Below are positions 8,362 to 17,047 of a DNA stretch of 64,000 nt, piece by piece. The stretch lies in contig NZ_JNXT01000009.1 of assembly GCF_000716675.1 (NCBI RefSeq), forward strand, positions 109,467-173,466. The letters run 5' to 3'. The notes beneath the pieces were generated by a model that saw only the letters and a program-made list of their open reading frames with translations, was not told the origin of the DNA and did not search any database. How positions within the stretch are numbered: position 1 is the stretch's first letter; each line of letters opens with the position of its first letter. The stretch is from Streptomyces alboflavus. GTDB taxonomy: Bacteria; Actinomycetota; Actinomycetes; Streptomycetales; Streptomycetaceae. The translations under genes and the position numbers were made by a program.

Positions 8362-9255
8362 ATGCCCGAACTGCGGCGCGTCCCCGTCAACGGTGTCGAA
8401 CTGAACGTCGCTCTCGCCGGATCGGGCCCGGCCGTACTGCTGCTGCACGGTTTCCCGCACACCTGGGAGCTGTGGACGGACGTCATGGCCGACCTGTCCG
8501 GCTGCTACCGCGTCATCGCGCCGGACCTGCGCGGGTTCGGCGCGAGCGGCCCGGCCGCGTCCGGGTACGACGCGGGCACCCTGGCCGAGGACGCCGAGGC
8601 GCTTCTCACCACGCTCGGCGTGTCCTCGGCCGCGGTGGTGGGCATCGACGCGGGTGCCACGCCGGCCTTCCTCCTCGCCCTGCGCCGTCCCGGTCTCGTC
8701 CGGCGCCTGGTCGTCATGGAGTCCCTCCTGGGCACGCTGCCCGGCGCCGAGGACTTCCTCGCCGACGGGCCGCCGTGGTGGTTCGGTTTCCATTCCGCCG
8801 CGCCCGGCCTCGCCGAGACCGTGCTGGAGGGCCACGAGGCCGACTACGTCGACTGGTTCCTGCGCACCGGCACGCTCGGCGACGGGGTGCGCCCCGAACT
8901 CCGGGACGCCTTCGTCCGCGCGTACACCGGCCGCCAGGCGTTGAGCCGCGCGTTCTCGTACTACCGGGCGCTGCCCGAGAGCGCGGCACAGATCGAGCAG
9001 GCGGTCGTCACCGCCCGACTGACGGTGCCTACGATGGCGTTGGGCGCCCGGCCCGTCGGCGATGCGCTGGAACGCCAGCTCCGCCCGGTCACCGACGACC
9101 TCACCGGACACGTCATCGAGGACTGCGGCCACATCATTCCGCTGCACCGCCCGCGCGCCCTGCTCGCGCTGCTGCGCCCGTTCCTTGCCGGTGAGGACAC
9201 CCAAGCGGCCCGACCGGGGCCGGGGGCTTTGTTGCGAGAGGGGGCGAAACGATGA
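8362..9255 (+). CDS. Alpha/beta hydrolase with an Asp nucleophile (epoxide hydrolase / haloalkane dehalogenase-like)
   Basis: A 297-residue alpha/beta-hydrolase. It has the oxyanion-hole motif HGFPHTW, the strand/loop DLRGFGAS and a nucleophile elbow reading VGIDAGA. The Asp in G-x-D-x-G is the hallmark of epoxide hydrolases and haloalkane or haloacetate dehalogenases, not of serine esterases. The catalytic His lies in DCGHIIPLHRP near the C-terminus. The frame is open from 8317, but the ATG at 8362 has a TGGAG ribosome-binding site 6 nt upstream. Its divergent HxlR neighbour probably controls it. The stop overlaps the start of the next gene by ATGA. Substrate unknown. Confidence 0.87.
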   Translation: MPELRRVPVNGVELNVALAGSGPAVLLLHGFPHTWELWTDVMADLSGCYRVIAPDLRGFGASGPAASGYDAGTLAEDAEALLTTLGVSSAAVVGIDAGATPAFLLALRRPGLVRRLVVMESLLGTLPGAEDFLADGPPWWFGFHSAAPGLAETVLEGHEADYVDWFLRTGTLGDGVRPELRDAFVRAYTGRQALSRAFSYYRALPESAAQIEQAVVTARLTVPTMALGARPVGDALERQLRPVTDDLTGHVIEDCGHIIPLHRPRALLALLRPFLAGEDTQAARPGPGALLREGAKR

Positions 9256-9818
9256 CGTGGCGTTCGGATGTGGCCGAGTTGCTGGCGGGGGCCGGCATCG
9301 TCGACGTGGACGTCGACGATGCCCTCGCGGACGAGCACGTCCGATCGGCCGCGTACCAACGCGTCGTCTCGGTGACGGCTGCCTCGCGGAGCCGCGACCG
9401 GGACCGCGCGATCGTCGCCACCATCCTGCGCGACCCCCACGAGATGGCGTCCAAGACGGCGGTGGTCGCCCTCGTGGACAGGATCGCGACGCAGGTGAGT
9501 GGTCCTGCCGCGTTCCGGCAGTGGTCGGCCGAACTGCTGCCGGAGATCGAGCGGTTCACAGCGGAGGGGCACCGCGACTTCATCCGCCGCCGCATCGACG
9601 ACTGGCTGTTCCACCTGTCCGTCGAGGACGGTCACGTGCCGACACCGGTCGAGTTGGCGAAGGTCACGTGCTGGATGCAGCGCGTCCTCGCCGAGCGGTC
9701 GACGTCACCGGAGGTGCTCGCCCTGCTCGCCGCGTCAGGCTGCAGCAAGAAGGTACGAAACATCGCGAAAGACCGGGCCGGAGTATCGCGAAAGACCGGG
9801 CCGGAATCCGCAGGCTGA
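9252..9818 (+). CDS. Conserved hypothetical protein, translationally coupled to the hydrolase
   Basis: A 188-residue soluble, mostly helical protein that I do not recognise. Its ATG overlaps the hydrolase stop by 4 bases (ATGA), so the two are cotranscribed and probably coupled in translation. No catalytic motif, signal peptide or membrane segment is evident; the centre is rich in Arg/Asp and Trp (RRRIDDWLFHLSVEDG). The last ~20 codons are made by a 23-bp tandem duplication, so the extreme C-terminus (KDRAGVSRKTGPESAG) is probably not functionally important. A role alongside the hydrolase is inferred only from coupling. Confidence 0.7.
   Translation: MTWRSDVAELLAGAGIVDVDVDDALADEHVRSAAYQRVVSVTAASRSRDRDRAIVATILRDPHEMASKTAVVALVDRIATQVSGPAAFRQWSAELLPEIERFTAEGHRDFIRRRIDDWLFHLSVEDGHVPTPVELAKVTCWMQRVLAERSTSPEVLALLAASGCSKKVRNIAKDRAGVSRKTGPESAG
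9762..9807 (+). repeat. 23-bp tandem duplication at the 3' end of a gene
   Basis: Two adjacent copies (9762-9784 and 9785-9807) beginning ATCGCGAAAGACCGGGCCGG and differing at one base. Because 23 is not a multiple of three, the second copy is read in a different frame. The duplication therefore replaced the original C-terminus of the 9252-9818 protein. Confidence 0.85.
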
Positions 9819-9986
9819 GAACGCGATGAGTCCATCGTGGCGATGGGCGGGCGCGGAGACTGCCGCACCCTCAAGCACCGCGCCATGCCCCACCGTCAGG
9901 CTGTGTGTATCACCCAGTGGGCCAATCGGTGGAAGGCGGAGCGGTCTCCATCGGTGAGGGCCCGCCGGCGCGGAAGGATGCGTTCC

Positions 9987-10262
9987 ATGCGAACCATGAA
10001 ACGCGTACTTCTCGCGGCCGCGGCCGCGTCGCTGCTGGTGGCGAGCCACAGCGCAACTGCCACGGCCTCCGCGCCCGCACCCACGCCCGTACGGTCCACG
10101 TCGGCAGCCGGGCCGGGCTGGCACCACGTGGCGGACTTTCCTCCGCACGAGGAGAACCGCTGTCATGAGCGCGGCCGGTGGTACCTGGAGAACGGCGTAC
10201 GCGCCTACGAGTGCCGGGCCGCCGGAGTCTGGCAGCTGTGGGTTCTCACCGAGCCCTCCTGA
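9987..10262 (+). CDS. Small secreted protein
   Basis: A 91-residue protein with a classical signal peptide: MRTMKR, a hydrophobic core LLAAAAASLLVA, then a cleavage region SHSATATASA. The mature part (~60 residues) is rich in aromatic residues and contains two Cys (NRCHERGRWY and YECRAAG) that could form one disulphide. ATGs occur at 9978, 9987 and 9996; I chose 9987 because the GGAAGG at 9972-9977 is 9 nt upstream. It is monocistronic. Function unknown; the pattern is typical of the many small extracytoplasmic proteins of streptomycetes. Confidence 0.7.
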   Translation: MRTMKRVLLAAAAASLLVASHSATATASAPAPTPVRSTSAAGPGWHHVADFPPHEENRCHERGRWYLENGVRAYECRAAGVWQLWVLTEPS

Positions 10263-10435
10263 CCGGGGTCGGGGCCGGATCGTAGCCCTCAAGGCGGCCG
10301 ACGCTCACCGGAAGGATCGCCCCGCTCGGTCAGTTGCCGGGAGGAGCAGCCAGCGCGTCGACCACTTGCCCGGCCCGCGTCTGCGCGGTGTCGCCGCGCC
10401 GATGAGTTTCCGGGACCGGGCCGGTCTGCACCCGT

Positions 10436-11305
10436 ATGGAGACTCACACCCTTGAGACCGCCGGCGCGGACCTCGTCCATGACGTTCGCGGGCCGCTGCC
10501 GACCACAGACGGACGCCCGCCGCTGTTCATGATCGGGCAGCCCATGGACGCCACCGGCTTCGTCGCGCTCGCCGCGCGCTTCCCCGAGCGGACCGTTGTC
10601 ACGTATGACCCGCGCGGGCTCGGCCGCAGCGTCAGGAAGGACGGGCGGGTCGAGTACGCGCCGCAGACTCTGGCCGCCGACGTGCACGCAGTCATCGAGG
10701 CGCTCGGGGCCGGGCCGGTCGAGATGTTCGCCAGCAGCGGCGGTGCGGTCGTCGCGCTCGCGGTCGTGGCGGCGTACCCCGCGGACGTGACCACTCTCGT
10801 TGCGCACGAGCCGCCGCTCATCACCCTCACGCCGGACGGCCCGGCTGCCGTGCGGGCGCGGGCGGCGGTCCGGGAGGCCTACGAGAAGCGGGGATGGGGG
10901 GCCGGGATGGCGGCGTTCGTGGCCATGACGTCGTGGGAGGGGGAGTTCACCGAGGCGTACTTCGCGCAGCCGGAGGCCGATCCCGCCGCGTTCGGGATGC
11001 CCGTGGAGGACGACGGCTCACGTGACGATCCGCTTCTATCCAGCCGGTCCTGGGCGGTCAGCAGCTATCGGCCGGACGTCGAAGCGATCACCGCCGCGCC
11101 GACCCGTGTCGTGGTCGCCGTGGGCGAGGAGTCCGTCGACGTGCAGACCGGACGCACCTCCGTCGCGACCGCCGAGCTGCTCGGGCTGCCGGTCACCGTG
11201 TTCCCGAGCCATCATGGCGGTTTCCTCGACGGAGAGTTCGGATATCCGGGGAAGCCGGACGAGTTCGCGCACCGACTGCGCCAGGTCCTCGACGGCGCCT
11301 CGTGA
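10436..11305 (+). CDS. Alpha/beta hydrolase (serine type)
   Basis: A 289-residue alpha/beta-hydrolase fold protein. The strand-4 region TYDPRGLGRS is followed by a nucleophile elbow EMFASSGGAVV (x-S-x-G with Ser). Candidate acid and His residues lie in the C-terminal third (VAVGEESVD and PSHHGGF). A short cap domain sits between residues ~140 and 200. It lacks a signal peptide and should be cytosolic. It stands alone, with a strong hairpin terminator directly downstream, so no pathway can be inferred. It could be an esterase, lactonase or C-C hydrolase. Confidence 0.82.
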   Translation: METHTLETAGADLVHDVRGPLPTTDGRPPLFMIGQPMDATGFVALAARFPERTVVTYDPRGLGRSVRKDGRVEYAPQTLAADVHAVIEALGAGPVEMFASSGGAVVALAVVAAYPADVTTLVAHEPPLITLTPDGPAAVRARAAVREAYEKRGWGAGMAAFVAMTSWEGEFTEAYFAQPEADPAAFGMPVEDDGSRDDPLLSSRSWAVSSYRPDVEAITAAPTRVVVAVGEESVDVQTGRTSVATAELLGLPVTVFPSHHGGFLDGEFGYPGKPDEFAHRLRQVLDGAS

Positions 11306-11330
11306 GCCTGCCGCCGGGCGAGTAGTTCTC

Positions 11331-11356
11331 CGGCCCCGGGTGCGTACCCGGGGCCG
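11331..11356 (+). terminator. Hairpin terminator after the alpha/beta hydrolase
   Basis: A perfect 11-bp stem, CGGCCCCGGGT (11331-11341) paired with ACCCGGGGCCG (11346-11356), with a 4-nt GCGT loop, 25 nt past the hydrolase stop. There is no U-run, as is usual in Streptomyces. Confidence 0.75.
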
Positions 11357-11577
11357 TTCGAGAATCCGCCGAGGCCGCGGCACCGCTGCCCTCGCGGTCA
11401 GGTCCTCGGCGCAGCGGGCGCGCGTCGAGTCGTCGTTGCCGGACCGGAAGCCGAAACGGCCTGGGCGTAGCGGTCCGCGGCGTTGTTCACTCGGGGCGAG
11501 GTGACCGGTGGGCGGCCGCCGAGTCCGCCGTGACGCACGTCACCGAGACGGTCCGCGGCGGGCGGACAGGAGGCGAC

Positions 11578-12303
11578 GTGGACCTTTCCCTACGCGCTCG
11601 CATACGAGCCGGTGACGCCCAGGCGTTCGCCCACCTCTTCCGGCAGCACGCGCAGGCCGTGCACGCTCACGCCGCACGGTGGCTCGGTGATCCGGGCCCG
11701 GCCGAGGACGTGGTCTCGCTGACCTTCCTGGAGGCCTGGCGGCTGCGGGAGAAACTCCTCGACGACGACGGCTTCGCCGCACGCGCCCCGCACAACGACC
11801 ACGACGACCACGACGACGGCCTGAGGGCCTGGCTGTTCGGGATCTCCACCAACGTGCTGCGCAACACCCGCCGCGCGGCCCGGCGGCACCGGGCAGCCCT
11901 CGATCGCCTCCCCGAGCGACGGCCCGGCACCGGGACGGTGCCCGACTTCGCCGACACCCTGATCAGCCGCATCGAGGACACCGAACGCCTCGCCGCCGCC
12001 ACGGCCGCCCTGCGACAACTGCGGCCCCGCGAACGCGAGGTCTTCGCGCTGTGCGTCTGGTCCGAGCTGAGCTACGCCGACGCCGCCGTGGCCCTGCGGG
12101 TGCCGGTCAGCACCGTGCGTTCCCGGCTCGCCCGCGCCCGGCAGCGCTTGCGGCGGCTGGCCGAGAGCGAACTGGCGCGCCGTACCGGAGCACCGGCCGG
12201 AAGGGACATGCCCGACGGAAGAACGAGACGCCTCCCCGCCCGCGGACAGGAACCGGATGACCGAGCCGCGACGGCCCGGTCGGCACAGGAGAGAGACCGA
12301 TGA
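11578..12303 (+). CDS. ECF-type RNA polymerase sigma factor
   Basis: A 241-residue sigma-70 family protein. Region 2 (FAHLFRQHAQAVHAHAARWLGDPGPAEDVVSLTF, residues ~15-50) is followed by an acidic His/Asp-rich linker, and region 4 (LRQLRPREREVFALCVW...SYADAAVALRVPVSTVRSRLARARQRL) lies near residue 150. I chose the GTG at 11578 because AGGAGG lies just before it; the frame is open back to a GTG at 11530. Its 3' end overlaps the next gene by ATGA. Sigma factors of this type are typically cotranscribed with a CU044_5270-like membrane protein, as here, which probably modulates sigma activity. Confidence 0.9.
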   Translation: MDLSLRARIRAGDAQAFAHLFRQHAQAVHAHAARWLGDPGPAEDVVSLTFLEAWRLREKLLDDDGFAARAPHNDHDDHDDGLRAWLFGISTNVLRNTRRAARRHRAALDRLPERRPGTGTVPDFADTLISRIEDTERLAAATAALRQLRPREREVFALCVWSELSYADAAVALRVPVSTVRSRLARARQRLRRLAESELARRTGAPAGRDMPDGRTRRLPARGQEPDDRAATARSAQERDR

Positions 12304-13229
12304 ATCCCACAGAACGCCAGGAGCTGGCCGGGCTGCTGCCGAGCCCCGGTGCCCCGGCCCTGTCGAGCGACCGGATGACGCAGATGGAGGCCCATCTCAT
12401 GCAGGAGATCACCAAGGAAGCCCCCGCTCCCAGTCCCACTCCCGCTCCCACCCCGCCCGGCTCCGGCCGGGTCCCGCCCCGGCGGCTGCGGCGGACGGTG
12501 GCCCTGCTGGCCGTACCCGTCACGGCCGCCGCCGTCCTCACCACCGTCCTCACCGTCGGCGGCGACGGTGAGGCCAGGCCCGCCACCGACTCGGAAGCCG
12601 TCGCGCTCCTCGACCGCATCGCCAAGGTCACCGCCGCCAAGAACGCTCCCCCTGTACGGGACGACCAGTACGTCTACACCCTCATCCAGGGCACCGACGA
12701 CTTGACGGACGAGGGCCTGGACCGCTTCCGTCGCGCGGACTGGCACGCCGTCGACGGTCGGCGTGACGGGCTCGCCCGCACTACCGTCCTGTCCGGCCCT
12801 TCCGGCAAGGGCACCACGGACATGCGGATCCAGGCCGACCCGAACGCCACCACGTACCGGGAGCTGCAGGCCCTGCCCACCGACCCCGGCGCGCTGTACG
12901 ACAAGGTCTGGTCGGAGACCGAGGGCCAGGGCCCCACCCATGAGGAAGCCGCCCTGGAGATGATCGGCAGCATGCTCGAAGGGGCCACCCTGCTGCCCGA
13001 CGTGGGTGCCACCCTCTACCGCGCTGCCGCCCGGATCCCGGGCATCACCGTGGTCGACGACGCCAAGGACGCGTCCGGCCGCCCCGGAGTGGGGCTCGCC
13101 TTCGGCGACGGCGATGACCGAAAGGTCTGGGTCTTCGAAGAGAAGAAGCTCACCTACCTCGGCTCGGAGGACGTCGCGCTCCTCGACGTCACCGTGGTCG
13201 ACCGCAAGGGGCAGAACCCGGCCGACTGA
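12300..13229 (+). CDS. CU044_5270 family membrane-anchored protein
   Basis: A 309-residue protein coupled to the sigma gene. A cytoplasmic N-terminus (~65 residues, with a Pro/Ser/Thr-rich stretch at 43-60) precedes one transmembrane helix (VALLAVPVTAAAVLTTVLTV). A ~220-residue extracytoplasmic domain follows, with QYVYTLIQ and the conserved late segment KVWVFEEKKLTYLG. The layout matches the CU044_5270 family that regularly follows ECF sigma genes in actinobacteria. It is presumed, though not shown, to act as anti-sigma or sensor. A very strong bidirectional terminator follows. Confidence 0.85.
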   Translation: MNPTERQELAGLLPSPGAPALSSDRMTQMEAHLMQEITKEAPAPSPTPAPTPPGSGRVPPRRLRRTVALLAVPVTAAAVLTTVLTVGGDGEARPATDSEAVALLDRIAKVTAAKNAPPVRDDQYVYTLIQGTDDLTDEGLDRFRRADWHAVDGRRDGLARTTVLSGPSGKGTTDMRIQADPNATTYRELQALPTDPGALYDKVWSETEGQGPTHEEAALEMIGSMLEGATLLPDVGATLYRAAARIPGITVVDDAKDASGRPGVGLAFGDGDDRKVWVFEEKKLTYLGSEDVALLDVTVVDRKGQNPAD

Positions 13230-13258
13230 TCGCCCGTACGACGCCGTGGCTGCACCAC

Positions 13259-13297
13259 CGGCCCCGGGGCACCGCGCCGCGCGGTGCCCCGGGGCCG
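13259..13297. terminator. Bidirectional terminator, perfect 18-bp stem
   Basis: Arms 13259-13276 and 13280-13297 pair without mismatch around a 3-nt loop; the core is GGCCCCGGGGCACCGCG. It sits between the convergent sigma operon and the TetR gene and can serve both. Confidence 0.85.
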
Positions 13298-13336
13298 ACG
13301 CGTGGCGCACACGTGGCCGGGGGCAACCACGGGGGG

Positions 13337-13969
13337 TCAGCCCGGCTCGGCGGCTCCGCCGGGGTCGCCGTGGTGCCGGTCGGCCAGGGCGATGATCCCT
13401 GCCGTGGCGGCGGTGGCGAGGTCGGTGACCATCGCGTCGTCGACGGGCAGGTTCAGGACGTACAGGGCGGACGCCAGGGAGCCGAGCAGCAGCAGGTGGG
13501 CCATCGCGGGGTCGACGGGTCCGGCCAGCTCACCGCGGGCCACAGCCTGGTCGACGATGTCGGCGAAGGCCGCCTGTTCCGCGGCCAGGAACGTGTCCTG
13601 GAACCGGGTGTCCAGTTCGGGGTTGACGGCGAGTTCACTGATCAGGGCCGGTGCCAGCTGCCGGGCTGCCGGGGCGGCCATGCGCACGTGAAACGCGCGG
13701 ACCAGCGCCAGCAGGTCCCCGTGCAAGGAGCCGGTGTCGGCCGGTGGAGGCAACTGCTGCTCGTGCATGGTGGCGACGAACGCCATCTCGGCCTTGGAGG
13801 CGTAGCGGCGGTAGATCGCCGCCTTGCCCACCCCGGCGCGTGCCGCGACCTGGTCGACGGTCAGGGCCGGGTAGCCGACTTCGTCGATCAGTTCACGCGT
13901 GCTCTGCAGGATCTTGTGATCGACGCGACTGTCTCGGGGGCGTCCACCCCGTTGCCTTCCCACGGTCAT
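13337..13969 (-). CDS. TetR-family transcriptional regulator
   Basis: A 210-residue TetR repressor. The N-terminal helix-turn-helix is clear (ILQSTRELIDEVGYPALTVDQVAARAGVGKAAIYRRYASKAEMAFVA). The all-helical ligand domain ends LADRHHGDPGGAAEPG. It faces away from a small membrane protein gene (14100-14522), the likely target. The 130-bp shared region contains direct GTATCG repeats in unusually AT-rich sequence. The ATG at 13969 gives a standard length for the family. Confidence 0.9.
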   Translation of the reverse strand: MTVGRQRGGRPRDSRVDHKILQSTRELIDEVGYPALTVDQVAARAGVGKAAIYRRYASKAEMAFVATMHEQQLPPPADTGSLHGDLLALVRAFHVRMAAPAARQLAPALISELAVNPELDTRFQDTFLAAEQAAFADIVDQAVARGELAGPVDPAMAHLLLLGSLASALYVLNLPVDDAMVTDLATAATAGIIALADRHHGDPGGAAEPG

Positions 13970-13991
13970 GCCTGCACTATACGGAACGAGA

Positions 13992-14011
13992 GTATCGAAA
14001 CTACGGTATCG
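13992..14011. promoter_or_regulatory. Candidate operator: direct GTATCG repeats
   Basis: GTATCG occurs at 13992-13997 and 14006-14011, 14 bp apart, in the divergent region between the TetR gene and the DUF6463-like gene. The surrounding 13975-14020 segment is notably AT-rich for this genome and should hold the promoters. The link to the TetR protein is positional. Confidence 0.35.
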
Positions 14012-14099
14012 GAATCACGGTTGCGCAGACCCTCGCCGGGCGGCGGCGGCCGTGGTGGAGCCGCCCTGTGCGGCTTCGCGACGAGAACGGAGAGTTCCG

Positions 14100-14522
14100 A
14101 TGATCAAGTGGGCTGGCTGGATCATCACGTTGTACGGAACCGCGCACACGGTCGGCGCCCTGACGGTCGAGAAGGCCGCGCGCCATGCCGGGACCTGGTT
14201 CAGCGGCGGCCTGTGGGACGAGGACCTCGCCGACATGAGCCCGGCGGGCAGCGCGTACTGGCTGAGCCTGGACAGCTTCGGCATACCGCTCGTCCTGATC
14301 GGCCTGACGGTGCTGTGGCTGGACCGCCGCGGCATCACCCCGCCGGCCTTCATCGCCTGGACGCTGGGGGCCTGGACGCTCGTCGACGCCGTGATCCTCC
14401 CGCTCACGCCCTGGCCGCTCTTCCTGCTCGCGTGCGCCCTGCTGCTGATCGGGGCCCGCCGCGCCCGCCGCGACAACCCCACGCCCGAGGTCGGCCTCGA
14501 TGAGCGGTACGAGACGCCCTGA
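14100..14522 (+). CDS. DUF6463-family membrane protein
   Basis: A 140-residue integral membrane protein with about four hydrophobic segments: WAGWIITLYGTAHTVGAL, the IPLVLIGLTVLWL region, AFIAWTLGAWTLVDAVIL and PLFLLACALLLIGA. The overall pattern (MIKWAG start, AHTVGAL, MSPAGSAYW, WLDRRGITPPAF) matches DUF6463 proteins as I remember them. The ATG at 14100 has a GGAGAG ribosome-binding site. Divergent from the TetR gene that probably represses it. These proteins lack a known function; a role in membrane stress or export is only a guess. Confidence 0.75.
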   Translation: MIKWAGWIITLYGTAHTVGALTVEKAARHAGTWFSGGLWDEDLADMSPAGSAYWLSLDSFGIPLVLIGLTVLWLDRRGITPPAFIAWTLGAWTLVDAVILPLTPWPLFLLACALLLIGARRARRDNPTPEVGLDERYETP

Positions 14523-14593
14523 CGCGGCCTCCTGGTGGGGCTGCCCCCGGCCGGTGGCGCGGCGTGCTCCACGGCGCCAGGGCGGTCAGTCGG

Positions 14594-14952
14594 CTACAGG
14601 CCGATGTCGGTGAGCCACTGGCGTGTGGTCCGGGGGGTGATGCCGAGGAGCTTCTGGGCGGAGTTCTCGGGGGATATCGCGTGGTCGGGCAGGGCGCTCA
14701 TGGCCTGGTAGAGACCGGCGACACCGGCGGCGGGCCCCTCGCCCAGCACCGGGGCGAGGGAGACCCGCATCTGTTCGGGCGTGATGGCCTCGAAGTCCAC
14801 GTGCCGGCCGAAGTGTGCGCCGAACGCCTCGGCCAGGTCCGGTCCGGTGATCGCCGGGCGCCGCGATACGCCTGGGGCAGGTCCTCCACGCTGGAGTAGC
14901 GGGCGGCCGCCACGCGTGCGCCCTCCACGACGGCGTCCGCGTTGCGGGTCAC
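14594..14952 (-). pseudogene. Remnant of an NmrA-like NAD(P)-binding protein (truncated, frameshifted)
   Basis: Only the C-terminal third of an NmrA/SDR-like protein remains. The upstream part reads ...VAAARYSSVEDLPQAYRG. The downstream part, in another frame, reads AITGPDLAEAFGAHFGRHVDF and then EAITPEQMRVSLAP...RQWLTDIGL. The frame break lies near 14860-14865. No Rossmann N-terminus precedes it, so the gene is both truncated and frameshifted and is presumed dead. Confidence 0.7.
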
Positions 14953-15185
14953 TGCGGTAACTGCCTTGCCCGCAGCGGCGAGCGCAGCGACGACAGGGGC
15001 ACCTGCCCGGGCCCTGACGGTGCCGGAGCCCGGGGCGGACGCCCCTGCTTGACGTACGTCCTCGCCCTCGGACTCACCCTCGGATCCGCGTCGGAATGGC
15101 GTCGTCGCGACCGCGGACCCGCAGGTCGGCGGCTGTGTGATGGCGGCGTCCCGGTGGGGGAGTGGTTGATGTAAGGATGGGGCCC

Positions 15186-15677
15186 ATGCAGAACGTTTAT
15201 TTCGACATCACCATTGACGGCAAGGACGCCGGGCGCATCGTCTTCCGGCTCTTCGACGACGTCGTGCCGGAGACGGCCCGCAATTTCCGTGAGCTCGCCA
15301 CCGGCCAGAACGGCTACGGCTACGCCGGGTCGGCCTTCCACCGTGTCATCCCGGAGTTCATGCTCCAGGGCGGCGACTTCACGCACGGCAACGGCACCGG
15401 CGGCAAGAGCATCTTCGGCGCGACGTTCGCCGACGAGAACTTCTCGCTGAAGCACGACCGGCCGTTCCTGCTGTCGATGGCCAACCGTGGCCCGGACACC
15501 AACAGCTCCCAGTTCTTCGTGACGACCGTCACCACCCCGTGGCTCGACGGCAAGCACGTCGTGTTCGGTGAGGTCGTCGAGGGCGAGGACCTCGTCAAGC
15601 AGATCGAGGCCCTCGGCTCCCGCGGCGGCGCCCTGAGCTCCGACGTAGTGATCAAGGCGAGCGGCACCGCCGCCTGA
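15186..15677 (+). CDS. Peptidyl-prolyl cis-trans isomerase, cyclophilin type
   Basis: A 163-residue single-domain cyclophilin that catalyses proline isomerisation during folding in the cytoplasm. The active-site motifs are intact: [16 protein letters not shown] (catalytic Arg and the QGGD core), the [15 protein letters not shown] loop, [20 protein letters not shown], and [12 protein letters not shown]. In place of the Trp involved in cyclosporin binding it has the common bacterial form. The ATG at 15186 is preceded by GGATGGGG. Monocistronic; a hairpin terminator follows. Confidence 0.95.
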   Translation: MQNVYFDITIDGKDAGRIVFRLFDDVVPETARNFRELATGQNGYGYAGSAFHRVIPEFMLQGGDFTHGNGTGGKSIFGATFADENFSLKHDRPFLLSMANRGPDTNSSQFFVTTVTTPWLDGKHVVFGEVVEGEDLVKQIEALGSRGGALSSDVVIKASGTAA

Positions 15678-15696
15678 GATCAGCGTCCGGCCAGGA

Positions 15697-15727
15697 GGTC
15701 GGCGGCGCCCTTCGGGTGCCGCCGACC
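15697..15727. terminator. Bidirectional hairpin terminator after the cyclophilin
   Basis: A 14-bp stem (GGTCGGCGGCGCCC with GGGTGCCGCCGACC, one G-T pair) and a TTC loop, lying between the convergent cyclophilin and small secreted-protein genes. Confidence 0.75.
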
Positions 15728-15753
15728 ACGGCGCCGCCGCCCTCCGAAGCTGT

Positions 15754-16065
15754 TCAGGGCGTACAGCTGACGGTCGCCTCGGCGCGGAACACATGGCCGA
15801 AGTTCGGATCGTTGAAGCTCTCGAACACCAGGGGCTCGCCGACGAGCGCACACGTGTAGAGCTGCTCGGCCCCGGCCGATGCCTCCGCGTCCCCGATGGC
15901 ACTCTCGATCGCCACCGCGGCAGTCGGCCCGCGACCACCGCCCGTGAAGAGCTTGGCCTGGGCGCCCGCGTCGGCCACGGCCAGTGGCGAGCCCACCAGG
16001 AGGACCGTCAAGGTGACTCCTGTGACGGCCAGTTGGCCCGTGGTGCGCACCTTCATCGCCCTCAT
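15754..16065 (-). CDS. Small secreted protein
   Basis: A 103-residue protein with a signal peptide (MKVRTTGQLAVTGVTLTVLLVGSPLAVADA, cleavage likely near residue 33). The ~70-residue mature part has two Cys (YTCALV and VSCTP) spaced to form a single disulphide, with a beta-rich pattern (PLVFESFNDPNFGHVFRAEATVSC). Starts at 16065 or 16056 are both possible. I do not recognise the family. It is isolated between the cyclophilin terminator and the oxidoreductase. Confidence 0.65.
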   Translation of the reverse strand: MRAMKVRTTGQLAVTGVTLTVLLVGSPLAVADAGAQAKLFTGGGRGPTAAVAIESAIGDAEASAGAEQLYTCALVGEPLVFESFNDPNFGHVFRAEATVSCTP

Positions 16066-16158
16066 CCCCTCCCTGATCGCTCACCGAATCGGGGTACTTG
16101 ACACACTACTGAACGAGGCCGAGCTGAACAGCGTCCCGACCGCCGCACGGCAGCGGGT

Positions 16159-17025
16159 TCAGCCGCGGAGGAGTTCGGCGACGTGGGCGTAGGAGTCGTC
16201 CCCGTAGCCGGCCGCCATGCCCCGGCGGGCGACGTCATGGGCGGCGGAGATCACCGTGCTGTCGACGCCGCGGCTGCGTGACGCCTCCCGGACGTGGGAC
16301 ATGATCGCCGCTGCCGAGCGGAGGTTGGAGCCCCCGGCGGGGTAGCTCCCGGAGTCGACCTGCTCCGCGAACGCGTCGATCACATCGGGCAGGAGCGCGG
16401 TGACGCCCTTGGCGTAGGGGGCCAGATCGGACGCGGTGACGCCCTCGGACCGGGCGAGGGCGAAGGCGTGGACGACGCCGGTCAGGGCCGTCCAGAAGAT
16501 GTCGAGCAGCGCTACGTCGTGCGCCCCGGCGTGGCCCGGATCGGTGCCCAGGTGCACGCAGGTGCCGCCGATGGCCTGGAGGGTGACCTGATGGCGCGCG
16601 TACAGGTCGGCCGGGCCGCTGTGCAGGACCAGCGTGGACGGGCCGCCGACGAGGTACGTCGGGACCATGATCGCGCCGTCGAGATAGCCGACGCCGTGCG
16701 CGTCCGCCCACGCGGCGGTCGCACGGGCGTCATCGGGGGTACCGGCGGTGAGGTTGACCAGCGTGCGGCCCTTGAGGGCGGCGGCGTGCGGGGTGACGAC
16801 CGCGCGGACGGCGTCGTGGTCGAGGACGCAGATCACCACGAGGTCGCTCGCCGCGATCGCCTCCGCGGCGGTCCCGGTCTCGACGGCACCGCTCTCCACC
16901 AAGCCGTCCGCCCGGCCAGGAGTACGGTTCCATACGGTCGTGGGATGGCCCGCGGCCAGGAACGCGGAGGCCAGGGACCGGCCCATCGGGCCGAGGCCGA
17001 GAACGGTGACGGGGGCAGCAGACAT
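16159..17025 (-). CDS. NAD(P)-dependent imine-reductase-like oxidoreductase
   Basis: A 288-residue protein of the 6-phosphogluconate/beta-hydroxyacid dehydrogenase superfamily. The N-terminal Rossmann motif is VTVLGLGPMGRSLASAF, with VWNRTPGRA suggesting NADP preference. NLTAGTPDDARATAAWADAHGVGYLDGAIMVP is the segment seen in bacterial imine reductases. The helical C-terminal domain (GHAGAHDVALLDIFWTALTG) completes the dimer fold. GGAG lies upstream of the ATG. Its start codon shares the palindrome CATG with a start on the opposite strand, where a frameshifted HxlR regulator begins; that protein was presumably its repressor. Confidence 0.85.
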   Translation of the reverse strand: MSAAPVTVLGLGPMGRSLASAFLAAGHPTTVWNRTPGRADGLVESGAVETGTAAEAIAASDLVVICVLDHDAVRAVVTPHAAALKGRTLVNLTAGTPDDARATAAWADAHGVGYLDGAIMVPTYLVGGPSTLVLHSGPADLYARHQVTLQAIGGTCVHLGTDPGHAGAHDVALLDIFWTALTGVVHAFALARSEGVTASDLAPYAKGVTALLPDVIDAFAEQVDSGSYPAGGSNLRSAAAIMSHVREASRSRGVDSTVISAAHDVARRGMAAGYGDDSYAHVAELLRG

Positions 17026-17047
17026 GGGGAACTCCGAGGTCGTGACG

